From an uncultured Oscillospiraceae bacterium (GTDB taxonomy: Bacteria > Bacillota > Clostridia > Oscillospirales > Oscillospiraceae), in NCBI GenBank assembly GCA_934553255.1, contig CAKTEZ010000001.1, forward strand, positions 1-64,000: 64,000 nucleotides of DNA, written 5' to 3'. Each line of letters starts with the position of its first letter. The first letter of the stretch is position 1. The notes beneath the pieces are model-generated. The model had not been told where the DNA came from, made no database searches, and worked only from the letters and a program-made list of their open reading frames with translations. The position numbers were made by a program, and so were the translations under genes. This document shows positions 27,769-38,233 of this stretch, piece after piece.

Positions 27769-29718
27769 ATGGCAGACAACGAAATTCTGCGCTCCACGGC
27801 GGTGGATGCCAACAACGATTACAACGCCTCGGAAATTCAGGTCCTTGAGGGACTGGAGGCGGTGCGCAAGCGCCCGGGCATGTACATCGGCTCCACCTCG
27901 ACAAGCGGACTGCACCACCTCGTCTATGAGATCGTCGATAACTCCATCGACGAAGCCCTTGCGGGCTACTGCACGGACATCACCGTGCAGATCAACCCCG
28001 ACAACACCATCACCGTCGTGGACAACGGCCGCGGCATTCCTGTGGATGTTCAGGCGCAGACCGGCCGACCCGCGCTCGAGGTCGTCTTTACCGTGCTGCA
28101 CGCGGGCGGTAAATTCGGCGGCGGGGGCTACAAGGTCTCCGGCGGACTGCACGGCGTTGGCGCGAGCGTTGTCAACGCGCTGTCCGAATGGCTGACCGTG
28201 CAGGTGCATAAGGACGGCAGCATTTACGAAATGAAGTTCTCCCGCGGCCACATCACGCAGGAAATGACCGTCGTCGGCACGACCGACCGTACCGGCACCA
28301 CCGTCACCTTCAAGCCCGACCCCGAGATGTTTGAGGACACGGTCTATTCCTACGACACGCTCCACACCCGTATGCGCGAGGAGGCGTTTTTGAACGCCGG
28401 CCTCCGCATCCGCACCATCGACCGGCGCGAGGGACAGGAGCAGAGCGACGAGATGTGCTACGCAGGCGGCATCCGCGAGTTCGTCACCTTCCTCAATAAG
28501 TCGAAGGACGCGCTCCACTCCGGCGTCATCTATATGAACGGCACGAAGGGCGACTCCTACGCCGAGGTCGCGCTGCAGTATAACGACGGCTATCAGGAAA
28601 ATATCCTCTCCTTCGCCAACAATGTCCACACGCCCGAGGGCGGTATGCACGAGACCGGCTTCAAGGCGGCGCTCACGCGCGTACTCAACGCCTACGGCCT
28701 CAAGGTCGGCCTCATCAAGGAGGGCGACAAGGTCTCCGGCGAGGACTGCCGCGAGGGACTCACCGCCGTCATTTCCGTCAAGCTGACCGACGCGCAGTTT
28801 GAGGGCCAGACCAAGGCAAAGCTCGGCAATGCCTCCATGCGTACGCTGGTCGACGCCATCGTTTCGGATAAGCTCATGCAGTTTCTCGATGAGAATCCCG
28901 TCGTTGCACGCACCATTCTGGATAAGGCGATGATGGCGAACCGCGCGCGCGAGGCCGCGCGCAAGGCGCGCGAATCCATTCGCCGCAAGAGCGCCCTCGG
29001 CGGCGCGGCGATGCCGGATAAGCTGCGCGACTGCAACGAGAATAACCCCGAGCTGACCGAGATCTATATCGTCGAGGGCGACAGCGCGGGCGGCTCCGCC
29101 ACACAGGGGCGCGACTCCCGTTTTCAGGCGATCCTGCCGCTCTGGGGCAAGATGCTCAATGTGGAAAAGGTCCGCGCCGATAAAATTTACGGCAACGATA
29201 AGCTTCAGCCAGTCATCGTCGCGCTCGGCGCGGGACTGGGCGAGGATTTCGATGTCAACAAGCTCCGCTACCACAAGGTCATCATCATGGCGGATGCCGA
29301 TGTGGACGGCTCCCACATCCGCACCCTGCTTTTGACCTTCTTCTTCCGCTATATGCGTCCCCTCATCGAAAACGGCTACGTCTACGCCGCCGTGCCGCCG
29401 CTCTTTAAGCTCACGCGCGGCAAAACGACGAAGCTCGCCTTTTCCGAGGAGGAGCGCGACGCCTACTCCGCCGAGCTGCGCGGCGACAATCCGAACGCCA
29501 AGGTCGATATTTCCCGCTTCAAGGGCCTCGGCGAGATGAACCCCCACGAGCTGTGGGAGACCACCATGGACCCCGAGCGCCGCACCCTCAAGCAGATCAC
29601 GCTCGAGGACGCCATCCTCGCCGACGAGACCTTCACCGTCCTCATGGGCGAAAAGGTCGAGCCGCGCAAGGAGTTTATCGAGAAGAACGCGCAGTATGCC
29701 GTCAATCTTGACTTCTGA
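27769..29718 (+). CDS. gyrB: DNA gyrase subunit B
   Basis: 649 aa from the ATG at 27769 (GAAAGGAGAACCCC upstream). ATPase half of gyrase. GHKL motifs: [10 protein letters not shown] near 50 and [14 protein letters not shown] near 127. The Toprim domain shows EGDSAGGSA near 435 and [17 protein letters not shown] near 507. The [11 protein letters not shown] stretch fits GyrB. The short length without the proteobacterial insert is normal for Firmicutes. gyrA follows after 20 bases. Confidence 0.98.
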   Translation: MADNEILRSTAVDANNDYNASEIQVLEGLEAVRKRPGMYIGSTSTSGLHHLVYEIVDNSIDEALAGYCTDITVQINPDNTITVVDNGRGIPVDVQAQTGRPALEVVFTVLHAGGKFGGGGYKVSGGLHGVGASVVNALSEWLTVQVHKDGSIYEMKFSRGHITQEMTVVGTTDRTGTTVTFKPDPEMFEDTVYSYDTLHTRMREEAFLNAGLRIRTIDRREGQEQSDEMCYAGGIREFVTFLNKSKDALHSGVIYMNGTKGDSYAEVALQYNDGYQENILSFANNVHTPEGGMHETGFKAALTRVLNAYGLKVGLIKEGDKVSGEDCREGLTAVISVKLTDAQFEGQTKAKLGNASMRTLVDAIVSDKLMQFLDENPVVARTILDKAMMANRAREAARKARESIRRKSALGGAAMPDKLRDCNENNPELTEIYIVEGDSAGGSATQGRDSRFQAILPLWGKMLNVEKVRADKIYGNDKLQPVIVALGAGLGEDFDVNKLRYHKVIIMADADVDGSHIRTLLLTFFFRYMRPLIENGYVYAAVPPLFKLTRGKTTKLAFSEEERDAYSAELRGDNPNAKVDISRFKGLGEMNPHELWETTMDPERRTLKQITLEDAILADETFTVLMGEKVEPRKEFIEKNAQYAVNLDF

Positions 29719-29738
29719 GAAGGGAGGACACCATCAAA

Positions 29739-32276
29739 ATGGCTCACAAAAATGTAGATTACAAGCCCGAGGACATTCGCTTCCCCAACCAGAAGATCGT
29801 GCAGAGCGAGCTGGTGCATGAGATGAAGTCCTCTTACATCGAGTACGCCATGTCCGTCATCGTCGGCCGTGCGCTGCCCGATGTGCGCGACGGTCTCAAG
29901 CCCGTCCACCGCCGCATCCTCTACGCCATGTATGAGGACGGCCTGACGAGCGACAAGGCGTTCAAAAAGTCCGCCACCTGCGTCGGCGATGTTCTCGGCC
30001 GCTACCATCCCCACGGCGACGCATCGGTCTATGACGCCCTCGTCCGCCTCGCGCAGGACTTCTCCATGCGCTATATGCTCGTGGACGGCCACGGCAACTT
30101 CGGCTCGGTCGATGGCGACCCCCCGGCGGCCTACCGCTACACCGAGGCCCGTATGTCCAAGCTCGCCAACGAAATGCTGCGCGACATCGACAAGGACACC
30201 GTCAACTGGGACCCCAACTTCGACGAGTCCCGCAAGGAACCGCGCGTGCTGCCCAGCCGCTTTCCGAACCTGCTCGTCAACGGCTCGGCAGGCATTGCCG
30301 TCGGCATGGCGACGAATATCCCACCCCATAACCTCACCGAGGTCATCAACGCCTGCGTCTGCATTCTCGACGATCCTGAGGCGACGCTCGCCGACCTCAT
30401 GCAGCATGTCAAGGGACCCGACTTCCCGACCCGCGGCATCATCATGGGCCGCGCGGGTATCCGCTCCGCCTACGCCACCGGACGCGGCAAGCTGGTGCTG
30501 CGCGCGCGCACGGAGTTTGAGGAATTCGGCAAGGACCGCGTCCGCATCATCGTCACCGAGCTTCCGTATCAGGTCAACAAGCGTATGCTCATCAAGAGCA
30601 TGGCCGATCAGGTCAATGAAAAGAAGCTTGACGGCATCTCCGACATTCGCGACGAGACCGACCGCAACGGTATGCGTATCGTCATCGAACTCAAGCGCGA
30701 CGCGAACCCCCAGATCGTTTTGAACCGCCTGTTCACCCAGACGCAGCTTCAGATCAGCTTTGCCGTCAATATGCTCGCGCTGGTCGATGACCAGAAGCAG
30801 CCGAAGATCCTTTCTCTGCGCCACATTCTCGACGAATACCTCGCGTTTCAGGAGCGGGTCATCACCCGCCGCACGGAGTACGATCTCAAAAAGGCGCGCG
30901 AGCGCGAGCATCTGCTGCAAGGACTCCTCGTCGCACAGGACAACATCGACGAGGTCATCCACATCATCCGCACCAGCTACGACGACGCCAAGGAAAAGCT
31001 GATGGCGCGCTTCGCCCTCTCCGATGTGCAGGCGCAGGCCATTCTCGATATGCAGCTCAAGCGCCTGCAGGGGCTTGACCGCGAGAAGCTGCAGACCGAG
31101 TACGACGAGCTGGAAAGCCGCATCGCCTATTTTGTCGAGCTGCTTTCCAACGAAGCGATGCTCAAGGGCGTTTTGAAGCAGGAACTGCTCGAGATCCGCG
31201 ACAGGTATGGCGACGAGCGCCGCACCGAAATTCAGGATGTGGAGAACGAGATCGACGTGGAGGACCTCATCGAGGAGGAGCAGTGCGTCTTTACCCTCAC
31301 CCAAAACGGCTACATCAAGCGCACCGGCGTGAGCGAATACGCCGCGCAGGGAAAGGGCGGCATGGGAAAGAAGGGTATCACGACGCGCGAGGAGGACACC
31401 GTTGTGGATGTGTTCACCGCCTCCACGCACGACTATATCCTCTTCTTCACCGATACCGGCAAGGTCTACCGCAAGAAGGGCTATCAGATCCCCGAGAGCG
31501 GCAAGGCGGCCAAGGGAACGAACATCGTCAACATTCTTCAGGTCGAGACCGGCGAGCGCGTGCAGGCCATGCTCCACTTCCGCGAGACGGGCGACGAAAC
31601 GCTCTACCTTACCATGGTCACGCGCGGCGGTACGGTCAAACGCCTGAGCGTCGAAGCGCTCAAGAACCTCCGCAGCAACGGTATCCGCGCCCTGAGCCTT
31701 GACGAGGGTGACGAGCTGGTGGCCGTGCGCGAGACGGACGGGAACCAGCGCATCCTCATCGCCACGCACGACGGTATGGCGTGCGTCTTTGACGAGACCG
31801 ATGTGCGCGCCATGGGCCGTGCTGCCGTCGGCGTGCGCGGCATCCGCCTGCGCGAGGGCGACTATGTCGTCGGCGCGGCGCGCGCGCAGGAGGGCAAGCA
31901 GGTCCTCTCCATCACCGAGAACGGCTTCGGCAAGAAAACGCCGGTGGAGGAATACCGTATCACCAACCGCGGCGGCCTCGGCATCAAGAACTATATGGTC
32001 ACGGAAAAGACCGGCGGCGTCGTGGGCGTGAAGGTCGTGGACGGCAGCGAGGACCTGCTCCTCGTCACCCGCGCGGGCATTCTGATCCGCACCCCCGTCG
32101 CGGATATCCGCACCACGGGCCGCGCCACGCAGGGCGTTATCGTCATGCGCTTCAAGGAGGAGGGCGACCGGGTCATCTCCATGGCGCTCGCCGAGCATGA
32201 GGACGCGCCCGCGCCCGATGCTCCCGCACCGGAAGCCGCGGAGACCAGCGCCCCTGTGGAAAACGGCGCGGAATAA
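29739..32276 (+). CDS. gyrA: DNA gyrase subunit A
   Basis: 845 aa. Catalytic tyrosine in [11 protein letters not shown] near residue 130; the breakage-reunion domain runs to about 500; the C-terminal beta-pinwheel carries the GyrA box [10 protein letters not shown] near 541. The quinolone-determining helix reads [17 protein letters not shown], with Ala where most bacteria have Ser or Thr at E. coli position 83. The tail is Pro/Ala/Glu-rich. Confidence 0.98.
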   Translation: MAHKNVDYKPEDIRFPNQKIVQSELVHEMKSSYIEYAMSVIVGRALPDVRDGLKPVHRRILYAMYEDGLTSDKAFKKSATCVGDVLGRYHPHGDASVYDALVRLAQDFSMRYMLVDGHGNFGSVDGDPPAAYRYTEARMSKLANEMLRDIDKDTVNWDPNFDESRKEPRVLPSRFPNLLVNGSAGIAVGMATNIPPHNLTEVINACVCILDDPEATLADLMQHVKGPDFPTRGIIMGRAGIRSAYATGRGKLVLRARTEFEEFGKDRVRIIVTELPYQVNKRMLIKSMADQVNEKKLDGISDIRDETDRNGMRIVIELKRDANPQIVLNRLFTQTQLQISFAVNMLALVDDQKQPKILSLRHILDEYLAFQERVITRRTEYDLKKAREREHLLQGLLVAQDNIDEVIHIIRTSYDDAKEKLMARFALSDVQAQAILDMQLKRLQGLDREKLQTEYDELESRIAYFVELLSNEAMLKGVLKQELLEIRDRYGDERRTEIQDVENEIDVEDLIEEEQCVFTLTQNGYIKRTGVSEYAAQGKGGMGKKGITTREEDTVVDVFTASTHDYILFFTDTGKVYRKKGYQIPESGKAAKGTNIVNILQVETGERVQAMLHFRETGDETLYLTMVTRGGTVKRLSVEALKNLRSNGIRALSLDEGDELVAVRETDGNQRILIATHDGMACVFDETDVRAMGRAAVGVRGIRLREGDYVVGAARAQEGKQVLSITENGFGKKTPVEEYRITNRGGLGIKNYMVTEKTGGVVGVKVVDGSEDLLLVTRAGILIRTPVADIRTTGRATQGVIVMRFKEEGDRVISMALAEHEDAPAPDAPAPEAAETSAPVENGAE

Positions 32277-32284
32277 GCACAATG

Positions 32285-32331
32285 TAAAAATAAAGTTGCG
32301 CCGCCGAAGGACGGTGCAACTTTATTTTTGT
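32285..32331 (+). terminator. Terminator after gyrA
   Basis: A 16-bp stem with one mismatch (AAAATAAAGTTGC paired with GCAACTTTATTTT) and a final T tract. It closes the dnaA-gyrA region. Confidence 0.88.
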
Positions 32332-32410
32332 AGACATTTTTCCGCCTTTCTGCGATAATGTGGAAAAACAGAAAGGGAGCGCAGGGCGCGGCTGGGAAAG
32401 GAGAAACAAA

Positions 32411-32908
32411 ATGGAATTTATTATGGTCATCGTCTTTATTGCGATCGCATTCGGAAAGGCTGCTCTGTCGGCCGAGGAAAAGAAGGGGAGCACTTCCGGA
32501 AACGCCGGCGCGGAGAAAGTATCGGGCGCGGAGCGCAAAGCCTCCTCCAATCCGCTGGGCGCGTTCGGCGCGATGCTCCGCGACGAGGAGGGCGAAAAGC
32601 GCCCCGTGATCTCCGCCGCGAATATGAGGAAGGCCTTTGAAGACCGCGCCTCCGAGCCGGAAAGCGCGGGCGTGCGGGCGGAAAAGGAGCAGAAGCGCCG
32701 TCATGCCGTCGAGCGCCGCCAGAGCGAGAAGCGCTGGGCGGACGCCCGCCGCCAGCAGGCGGACTCCCTGCGCGTCCACGCCGCGGGCGTGGACAGCTGC
32801 GAGGGACGGCTCGAGAGCCTGCGGGTCCTCTACGACGCGGGCATTCTCGACCGCGAGGAGTACGCTCAGCGTGTCGCGCGGGTAAAGGCGCAGCACGCGC
32901 ACGAATGA
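32411..32908 (+). CDS. Membrane-anchored protein with C-terminal SHOCT domain
   Basis: 165 aa from the ATG at 32411 (AAAGGAGAAACAAA upstream). A single N-terminal membrane helix (residues about 2-20), a long charged linker with a predicted coiled coil (about 85-125), then RLESLRVLYDAGILDREEYAQ at about 132-152, the SHOCT pattern found at the ends of many membrane proteins. Function unknown. Its last codons touch the next gene. Confidence 0.78.
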   Translation: MEFIMVIVFIAIAFGKAALSAEEKKGSTSGNAGAEKVSGAERKASSNPLGAFGAMLRDEEGEKRPVISAANMRKAFEDRASEPESAGVRAEKEQKRRHAVERRQSEKRWADARRQQADSLRVHAAGVDSCEGRLESLRVLYDAGILDREEYAQRVARVKAQHAHE

Positions 32909-32922
32909 GAGGGGCGGGACGC

Positions 32923-34080
32923 ATGAAACGAAAGCTGCTTGCGCTGCTGTTCGCCGCCTGCCTGCTCGCAGGCTGCGCGCCCGCGGCGGACCCGCCCGCC
33001 GATCGACCGGCTCTGCCGGCCGAGGACCCTGTGCCGGACACGCCGACGGAGGCCGAGCGGGCCGAGTCGCGGCTGCGCGAACGCATTGCGGGCATGACGC
33101 TTGAGGAAAAGGTTGGCCAGATGTTCTTTGTCCGCTGTCCGGAAACAGGCGCGGCGGAGGATATACAGCGCTACCACCTCGGTGGACTGCTGCTCTTCGG
33201 GCGGGACTATAAGAACGCGGACGGCGGCTGGCTGAGCGCGGAGGAGCTGCGGGACAAGCTGCGGAGCTATCAGACCGCGGCGGACCTTCCGCTCTTCATC
33301 GGCAGCGACGAGGAGGGCGGCACGGTGACCCGCGCGAGCCGCGATCCGAAGCTTTTCGCGCGGCCGCTGCCCTCGCCGCAGGAGCTGTACGCCGCGCACG
33401 GTATGGACGGCCTTGCGGCGGAGACGCTGGATTATAACGGGCGGCTTCTGGCGCTCGGCATCAATGTCAACCTTGCGCCGGTGTGCGATGTATCCACCGC
33501 TCCGGACGACTTCATCTATGCGCGCTCGTTCGGCGGCGACGCTGCGGCGACGAGCGAGTTTGTGACCGCGGCAGTCGGCGCGATCAAGGGCGCGGGGGTG
33601 GCGTCGGTTTTGAAGCACTTCCCCGGCTACGGGAACAACGCCGACACGCACACGGGCGTCGCTATCGATACGCGGCCCTATGAGACCTTTGTGCAGAGCG
33701 ATTTTCTGCCGTTTCGGGCGGGCATGGAAGCGGGCGCCCCGTTCGTGCTTGTGAGCCACAACATGGTGGAGTGCATGGACGATGCGCTGCCCGCGTCCCT
33801 CTCGCCGGAGGTCCACCGCGTTCTGCGCGAGGAGCTTGGCTTTGACGGCATCGCCATTACGGACGACCTTGCCATGAATGCCGTGAAGCAGTACGCGAAC
33901 GGCGAGGCCGCGGTGCTGGCGGTGCTTGCAGGGAACGATATGCTCATCACGAGCGACTATTCAAACGACATTCCCGCCGTGCTCGCGGCGGTGGCGGATG
34001 GGCGCATCGCAGAGAGCGACCTTGACGCGCATGTGTACCGCGTTCTCCGCTATAAGCAGGCGCAGGGCTGGATCGAATGA
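32923..34080 (+). CDS. GH3 beta-N-acetylhexosaminidase (NagZ-like) lipoprotein
   Basis: 385 aa from the ATG at 32923 with GAGAGGGG upstream; the ATG at 32905 touches the previous stop but has no binding site. Signal peptide with lipobox LLAGC places the mature protein on the outer face of the membrane. A disordered Pro/Glu linker is followed by the GH3 barrel: IGSDEEGG near 125, KHFPGYGNN near 231-239 with ADTH supplying the NagZ-type histidine, and DDLAMNAV near 309 with the nucleophile Asp. Role: trimming N-acetylglucosamine from wall fragments (family knowledge). Confidence 0.88.
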   Translation: MKRKLLALLFAACLLAGCAPAADPPADRPALPAEDPVPDTPTEAERAESRLRERIAGMTLEEKVGQMFFVRCPETGAAEDIQRYHLGGLLLFGRDYKNADGGWLSAEELRDKLRSYQTAADLPLFIGSDEEGGTVTRASRDPKLFARPLPSPQELYAAHGMDGLAAETLDYNGRLLALGINVNLAPVCDVSTAPDDFIYARSFGGDAAATSEFVTAAVGAIKGAGVASVLKHFPGYGNNADTHTGVAIDTRPYETFVQSDFLPFRAGMEAGAPFVLVSHNMVECMDDALPASLSPEVHRVLREELGFDGIAITDDLAMNAVKQYANGEAAVLAVLAGNDMLITSDYSNDIPAVLAAVADGRIAESDLDAHVYRVLRYKQAQGWIE

Positions 34081-34184
34081 GCGTTTTTTGAAATTTCGGA
34101 ACCAAACAGCGGCTTTTTGCGTCATAACAGACAGAGGTCCTGTTTTTGGAAGAGGCGGGACACGAGAAGAAAGGAGCAAAGGAA

Positions 34185-35081
34185 ATGAAAAAGTCTCTGC
34201 GAACCGGTATTCTAATGCTGCTGGCCATGATGCTGCTGACGGTGTCGGCCTTTGCCGACACAGGTCCGAAGGCACAGCTGACGGTGCGGGTGGAAAACGC
34301 GCCGAGCGAGCCGTATTACCTCGACCTGCTGGAAGAGGGGGATCTGCAGGAGCGCGAGGGCGGCGCGGACAATGACCGAAGCAATCTGAGCGAGGAGAAA
34401 CGAGCCGCGCTGGACGCCGAACTGCTGGACGCGCTGCGGGCAGCTGTGCCGGAGGGCTGGCACGCCTGCACGGTGCAGGGGACCAACGGTCCGCCGATGT
34501 GGGGCGATCTCGTCGGCGAGGATGCGGGAAACGGCACGCAGCTGCACACTTTCGGCTATGTCGGCGTGCCGGACGATTACCGCATTCTCATCGTGACAAA
34601 GAGCGGCGAGAGCTGTGTGTCCGATGTGTTTCACCGTGCTACGCTGCAATCCTCCGTCACGGTGGATTGGGCGGCGAAGACCGCCGCCGCGCCGAGCGCG
34701 GCAGCGGCGTACCTGCTGCAATTTTTCTGCACCCTGCTGCCGACGCTGCTCATCGAGGGCGCGCTGCTGTTCTCCTTTGGATACCGCAGCCGCAGGAGCT
34801 GGCGGGTATTCCTGCTCGTCAACCTCGTGACGCAGGGTGCGTTCGCGGTCTATCTCGCCGTGACAGTACTCAACCACGGCGTGAGCGGGTGGTCGCTGCT
34901 GTTCTACATTCCCATCGAGATCATCATTACCGCAGTCGAGCTGCTGTGCTATCGCCGTTTGCTGACGGAGAAGAGCAAGGGGGGCGCGGCGGGCTATGCC
35001 GTTGTCGCAAATGTATGCTCCGCGACGGTAGGGCTGCTGCTCATCGACCCGCTGTGGCGGTTCATCGTCAGCATTTCATAA
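34185..35081 (+). CDS. Hypothetical exported/membrane protein with four C-terminal helices
   Basis: 298 aa from the ATG at 34185 (AAAGGAGCAAAGG upstream). A signal peptide ends near SAFAD (residue 24). Residues 25-170 form an extracytoplasmic domain of unrecognised fold containing a Cys in HACTVQGTNG and another in GESCVSD. Four membrane helices follow (about 178-290). The layout resembles ECF- or sensor-like membrane proteins of Clostridia but I know no function. Twenty bases before the AlaX gene. Confidence 0.7.
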   Translation: MKKSLRTGILMLLAMMLLTVSAFADTGPKAQLTVRVENAPSEPYYLDLLEEGDLQEREGGADNDRSNLSEEKRAALDAELLDALRAAVPEGWHACTVQGTNGPPMWGDLVGEDAGNGTQLHTFGYVGVPDDYRILIVTKSGESCVSDVFHRATLQSSVTVDWAAKTAAAPSAAAAYLLQFFCTLLPTLLIEGALLFSFGYRSRRSWRVFLLVNLVTQGAFAVYLAVTVLNHGVSGWSLLFYIPIEIIITAVELLCYRRLLTEKSKGGAAGYAVVANVCSATVGLLLIDPLWRFIVSIS

Positions 35082-35101
35082 AAACGAAAGGACAAACGCC
35101 C

Positions 35102-36244
35102 ATGGAGACCGAAAAGCTATATTATGCCGACCCTTTTTTGATGGAATTTGACGCGCGGGTACTCTCCTGCGAGGAGACGAAGGGCGGCTTCGCCGTCGTG
35201 CTGGACCGCACGGCGTTTTATCCCGAGGGCGGCGGGCAGCCCTGTGATACCGGCGTTCTCGGCGGCGTCCGGGTGTCGGAGGTCCACGAAAAAGCGGGCG
35301 CCGTCACCCACACCTGCGTCTCTCCGTTCCCCGTCGGCGGGACCGTCCGCGGGACGCTCGACTGGGCGCGGCGCTTCGACCATATGCAGCAGCATTCCGG
35401 CGAGCATATCTGCTCGGGTCTGATCTGCGCGCGCTACGGCTGCGACAATGTGGGCTTCCACATGGGCGCGGACGCTGTGACCATCGACTTCAACGCCGAC
35501 ATTCCATGGGATGGGCTGTTGGAGATCGAGGCGGCGGCAAACCGCTATATCTACGAGGATCACGCCATCGATATTCAGCTCCACCGCGGCGCGGAGCTGG
35601 ACGCCATCGACTACCGCAGCAAAAAGCCGCTCGAGGGCGATGTGCGTATCGTGACCTTTCCCGATGCCGACTGCTGCGCCTGCTGCGGAACGCATGTCGT
35701 GCGGAGCGGTCAGGTCGGTATCGTGAAGTTCCTCTCCGTGCAGAAGTTCCGCGAGGGCGTCCGCATCGAGCTGCTGTGCGGCGGACGGGCGTACCGCTAT
35801 CTCTCCGCCGCGTGGGAACAGAACCGCCGCATCGCGCAGGCGCTCTCCGCCAGACCGACGGCCTCCGCCGCGGCGGTCGAGCGGCTGCAGGAGGAGCTTT
35901 CCGCGCTCAGGCAGCGCTGCGCGAAGCTGGAGGAGAGCGTGTTTGCGGGCATTGCCGCGCGGCACGCGGGCCGCGGCGATGTGCTGCTGTTCGAGGACGA
36001 CATGAGCGCCGACAGCGTGCGCCGTCTCTGCGACGCGGTGACCGAGGTCTGCGGCGGCCGCTGCGCGGTGTTCGCGGGCGCGGACGGCGCGTGGAAATAC
36101 GCCATCGGGCAGCGCGGCGGCGACCTGCGCGCGCTGACAAAGGAGCTGAACGCGGCGCTTTCGGGGCGCGGCGGCGGCAAGCCGGAGTTCGTACAGGGCA
36201 GCGTCGGTGCAACGCGCGCCGCCATCGAGGATTTCTTCGGCTGA
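35102..36244 (+). CDS. alaX: AlaX-type alanyl-tRNA editing protein with DHHA1 domain
   Basis: 380 aa. Stand-alone form of the AlaRS editing domain that hydrolyses Ser- or Gly-tRNAAla. AFYPEGGGQPCDTG near 38-51, the first zinc site HSGEH near 98-102, and the second half CACCGTH near 194-200. A coiled coil (about 258-285) leads into a DHHA1-like C-terminal domain ending GGGGKPEFVQG-like (GGGKPEFVQGSVG). ACGAAAGGAC upstream of the start. The length is that of AlaX-L. Confidence 0.92.
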   Translation: METEKLYYADPFLMEFDARVLSCEETKGGFAVVLDRTAFYPEGGGQPCDTGVLGGVRVSEVHEKAGAVTHTCVSPFPVGGTVRGTLDWARRFDHMQQHSGEHICSGLICARYGCDNVGFHMGADAVTIDFNADIPWDGLLEIEAAANRYIYEDHAIDIQLHRGAELDAIDYRSKKPLEGDVRIVTFPDADCCACCGTHVVRSGQVGIVKFLSVQKFREGVRIELLCGGRAYRYLSAAWEQNRRIAQALSARPTASAAAVERLQEELSALRQRCAKLEESVFAGIAARHAGRGDVLLFEDDMSADSVRRLCDAVTEVCGGRCAVFAGADGAWKYAIGQRGGDLRALTKELNAALSGRGGGKPEFVQGSVGATRAAIEDFFG

Positions 36245-36259
36245 AAAACATTTGCACAA

Positions 36260-36294
36260 AAAGGGGAGCCGTGCAGCAGCGGCTCCCCTTTCTT
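36260..36294. terminator. Bidirectional terminator between alaX and noc
   Basis: 12-bp perfect stem 36260-36271 with 36280-36291, A-rich before and T-rich after. Confidence 0.85.
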
Positions 36295-37114
36295 ATGCTC
36301 TTGCCGCGGCGGTATGCCGCGGGATGCGGATGGTCAGGCGGATCTCCTCCTCGGTGTCCTCGCGCTCACACGCGGCGTCCACGCCCGCGCGCTGCATCAC
36401 GCCCATGCTGCGGCGGATGGAGTTCAGAAACAGCCGCACATCCTTGATGATGTAGGTGGGTCTGCGCGGCGGGGGAGCGGCTTCGCTCCGCTTGATGAGG
36501 GCATCTATGTATTCCTCCGTCTGCGCGACATTGTATCCCCTCTCCGCGATGACGCGCAGCGCGGCGAGGCGTTCCTCCTCGTCCGTCAGGCGCAGCAGCG
36601 CGCGGGCGTGGCGCTCGGAAAGGTCATGCTCGCGCAGCAGCGCGATGCAGTCCGGCGACAGCCGCAGCAGCCGCAGCTTGTTGGCAACGGCGCTCTGCGA
36701 GCGGCCCAGCTTTTCCGCCGCCTGCTCCTGCGAAAGACCGTAGACGGCGATGAGCCGCGCGATCGCGCCCGCCTCCTCCAGATAGTGCAGGTCGCGGCGC
36801 TGGAGGTTTTCGATGAGCGAGAGCAGCGATGACTCCTCCTCGTCCGAGCGGGCGACGAGACATGGCACCTCACGCAACCCTGCGAGCCGTGCGGCGCGCA
36901 GGCGGCGCTCGCCCGCGATCAATTCATAGCCGCTGCTGCACCGGCGCACGGTGAGCGGTTGGAGAATGCCGTAGCGCCGAATGCTTTCGGCCAGTTCCTG
37001 AAGCGCCTCCGGCTCGAAGTAGCGGCGCGGCTGGTTGGGGTTCGCGCCGATGGCGTCCACGCTGAGATACAGTACGCGGCGCGGGAGCCATGTCGTCTTT
37101 CGTGTCCATTCCAT
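36293..37114 (-). CDS. noc: ParB-family protein, probable nucleoid occlusion factor Noc
   Basis: 273 aa. ParB/Noc CTPase-fold N-terminus with IAGERRLRAARLAG near 67-80 and ENLQRRDL near 102-109; helix-turn-helix SQEQAAEKLGRSQSAVANK near 128-146. A second, parA-linked ParB is encoded at 50.6 kb, and this copy has no parA partner, which is the Noc pattern in Firmicutes. Noc marks the chromosome around the origin and blocks division over it. AAGGAGGAAGAAGG precedes the ATG. No Noc-binding palindrome was found by eye. Confidence 0.8.
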   Translation of the reverse strand: MEWTRKTTWLPRRVLYLSVDAIGANPNQPRRYFEPEALQELAESIRRYGILQPLTVRRCSSGYELIAGERRLRAARLAGLREVPCLVARSDEEESSLLSLIENLQRRDLHYLEEAGAIARLIAVYGLSQEQAAEKLGRSQSAVANKLRLLRLSPDCIALLREHDLSERHARALLRLTDEEERLAALRVIAERGYNVAQTEEYIDALIKRSEAAPPPRRPTYIIKDVRLFLNSIRRSMGVMQRAGVDAACEREDTEEEIRLTIRIPRHTAAARA

Positions 37115-37245
37115 CCTTCTTCCTCCTTATCTCTCCGCCGCGGCGCCGTGCCGCGGCCTTGTCTGCATTGTAGCGGCGCGGACGGCGGAAATTTGGCGAA
37201 AACCGTCAGGGAATCGGGAAAATTTTAATTTCCCCAAATCCGGTA

Positions 37246-37274
37246 TTTACGAAAAAGAAGTTTTCGTGTAAAAT
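37246..37274 (+). promoter_or_regulatory. Promoter of the dnaD-like gene
   Basis: TTTACG (37246-37251), 17-base spacer, TAAAAT (37269-37274). The start codon is only 11 bases after the -10, so the transcript may be nearly leaderless. Confidence 0.55.
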
Positions 37275-37284
37275 AAAGAGACTT

Positions 37285-38220
37285 ATGGACGAGGAAAGGG
37301 AGGCGCGCGCCGTGGCAGGCTATGTGCTGCATCTGAGCGAGCAGGAGAATATCACGCTGTCCGCCGCCGTGACGCGGCGGCTGCTCGACGGCGGCGACGG
37401 CGACGCGGCGCTGCTGTACCTCTGCCTGCTGAAAAACCGCGGGAGCGCCGCGCCGGAGACCCTCTGCGCCGAGCTGCGTTGGAGCGAATCGCGCCGCGCC
37501 GCGGCGGAGGCCGCGCTCGCGCGCATGGGGCTGGTCAGCGCGCCGCAGGCGGCTGCGCCTGCGCCTGCCGCGCCGAAAGCGGAGGAGCACCCCGTCTACA
37601 CACGCGATGATGTCGCCCGCAAGCTGGAAAACGACAGCGGCTTCGCCGCGCTTCTGCGCGAGGTCGAACGCAAGCTCGGCCCGCTCTCGTCACCCTCCGT
37701 GGGCAAGCTTCTCGGCCTGTACGAAGATCTCGGCCTGCCCGCCGATGTGATCTTCCTGCTGGTGAACCATTGCATCGAGCGTCACGCCGAGCAGTACGGC
37801 GAGGGGCGGCTGCCCACCATGCGCCAGATCGAGCAGGAGGGCTATGTCTGGGCGCGGCATGGCCTGCTGAGTACCGCCGGTGCGAACGAATACCTCAAAA
37901 CGCTGTGCGAGCGGCGGCGGAAATACCCCGCTTACATGGCGGTGCTGCAGCTTGGCGACCGCAAGCTCTCACCCAGCGAGGAAAAGTACCTCGCGGCATG
38001 GGTGCAGATGGGCTTTCCCGCCGAGACGGTGGCGCTCGCCTACGATAAGACCGTCCTGCGCTGCCATGAATTCAAGTGGTCCTACTGCAACGGCATCTTA
38101 AAGCGCTGGCACGAAAAGGGCCTGCACACGCCGGAGGAGACCGCGGCGGAGAATGCCGCGCCGAAAAAGGACGAGCGCTCCGCAGGCGGCAGGAACGACT
38201 GGATGAAGCAATACCTGTAA
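37285..38220 (+). CDS. DnaD/DnaB_2-domain primosome protein
   Basis: 311 aa. The N-terminal part (about 1-85) is a winged-helix-like region, followed by an Ala/Pro linker. Two DnaB_2-type segments follow: about 108-178 (KLENDSGFAALLREVERKLG) and about 200-285 with the YxxxI-like tail SYCNGILKRWHEKGLHT. Such proteins help load the replicative helicase at origins or stalled forks. A dnaC/dnaI-like ATPase gene follows 13 bases later, the classic pair. Confidence 0.87.
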   Translation: MDEEREARAVAGYVLHLSEQENITLSAAVTRRLLDGGDGDAALLYLCLLKNRGSAAPETLCAELRWSESRRAAAEAALARMGLVSAPQAAAPAPAAPKAEEHPVYTRDDVARKLENDSGFAALLREVERKLGPLSSPSVGKLLGLYEDLGLPADVIFLLVNHCIERHAEQYGEGRLPTMRQIEQEGYVWARHGLLSTAGANEYLKTLCERRRKYPAYMAVLQLGDRKLSPSEEKYLAAWVQMGFPAETVALAYDKTVLRCHEFKWSYCNGILKRWHEKGLHTPEETAAENAAPKKDERSAGGRNDWMKQYL

Positions 38221-38233
38221 GGGGGGAGATACG

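Noticed and set aside
29463-32282. A 939-codon open frame antisense to gyrA and other long antisense frames (3030-4913, 4928-6361, 16291-18093, 56802-58619)
   Set aside because: They are opposite to firmly identified genes, have low-complexity Asp/Val/Gly/Leu-rich or His/Arg-rich products, and lack ribosome binding sites. Long shadows are expected in GC-rich DNA.
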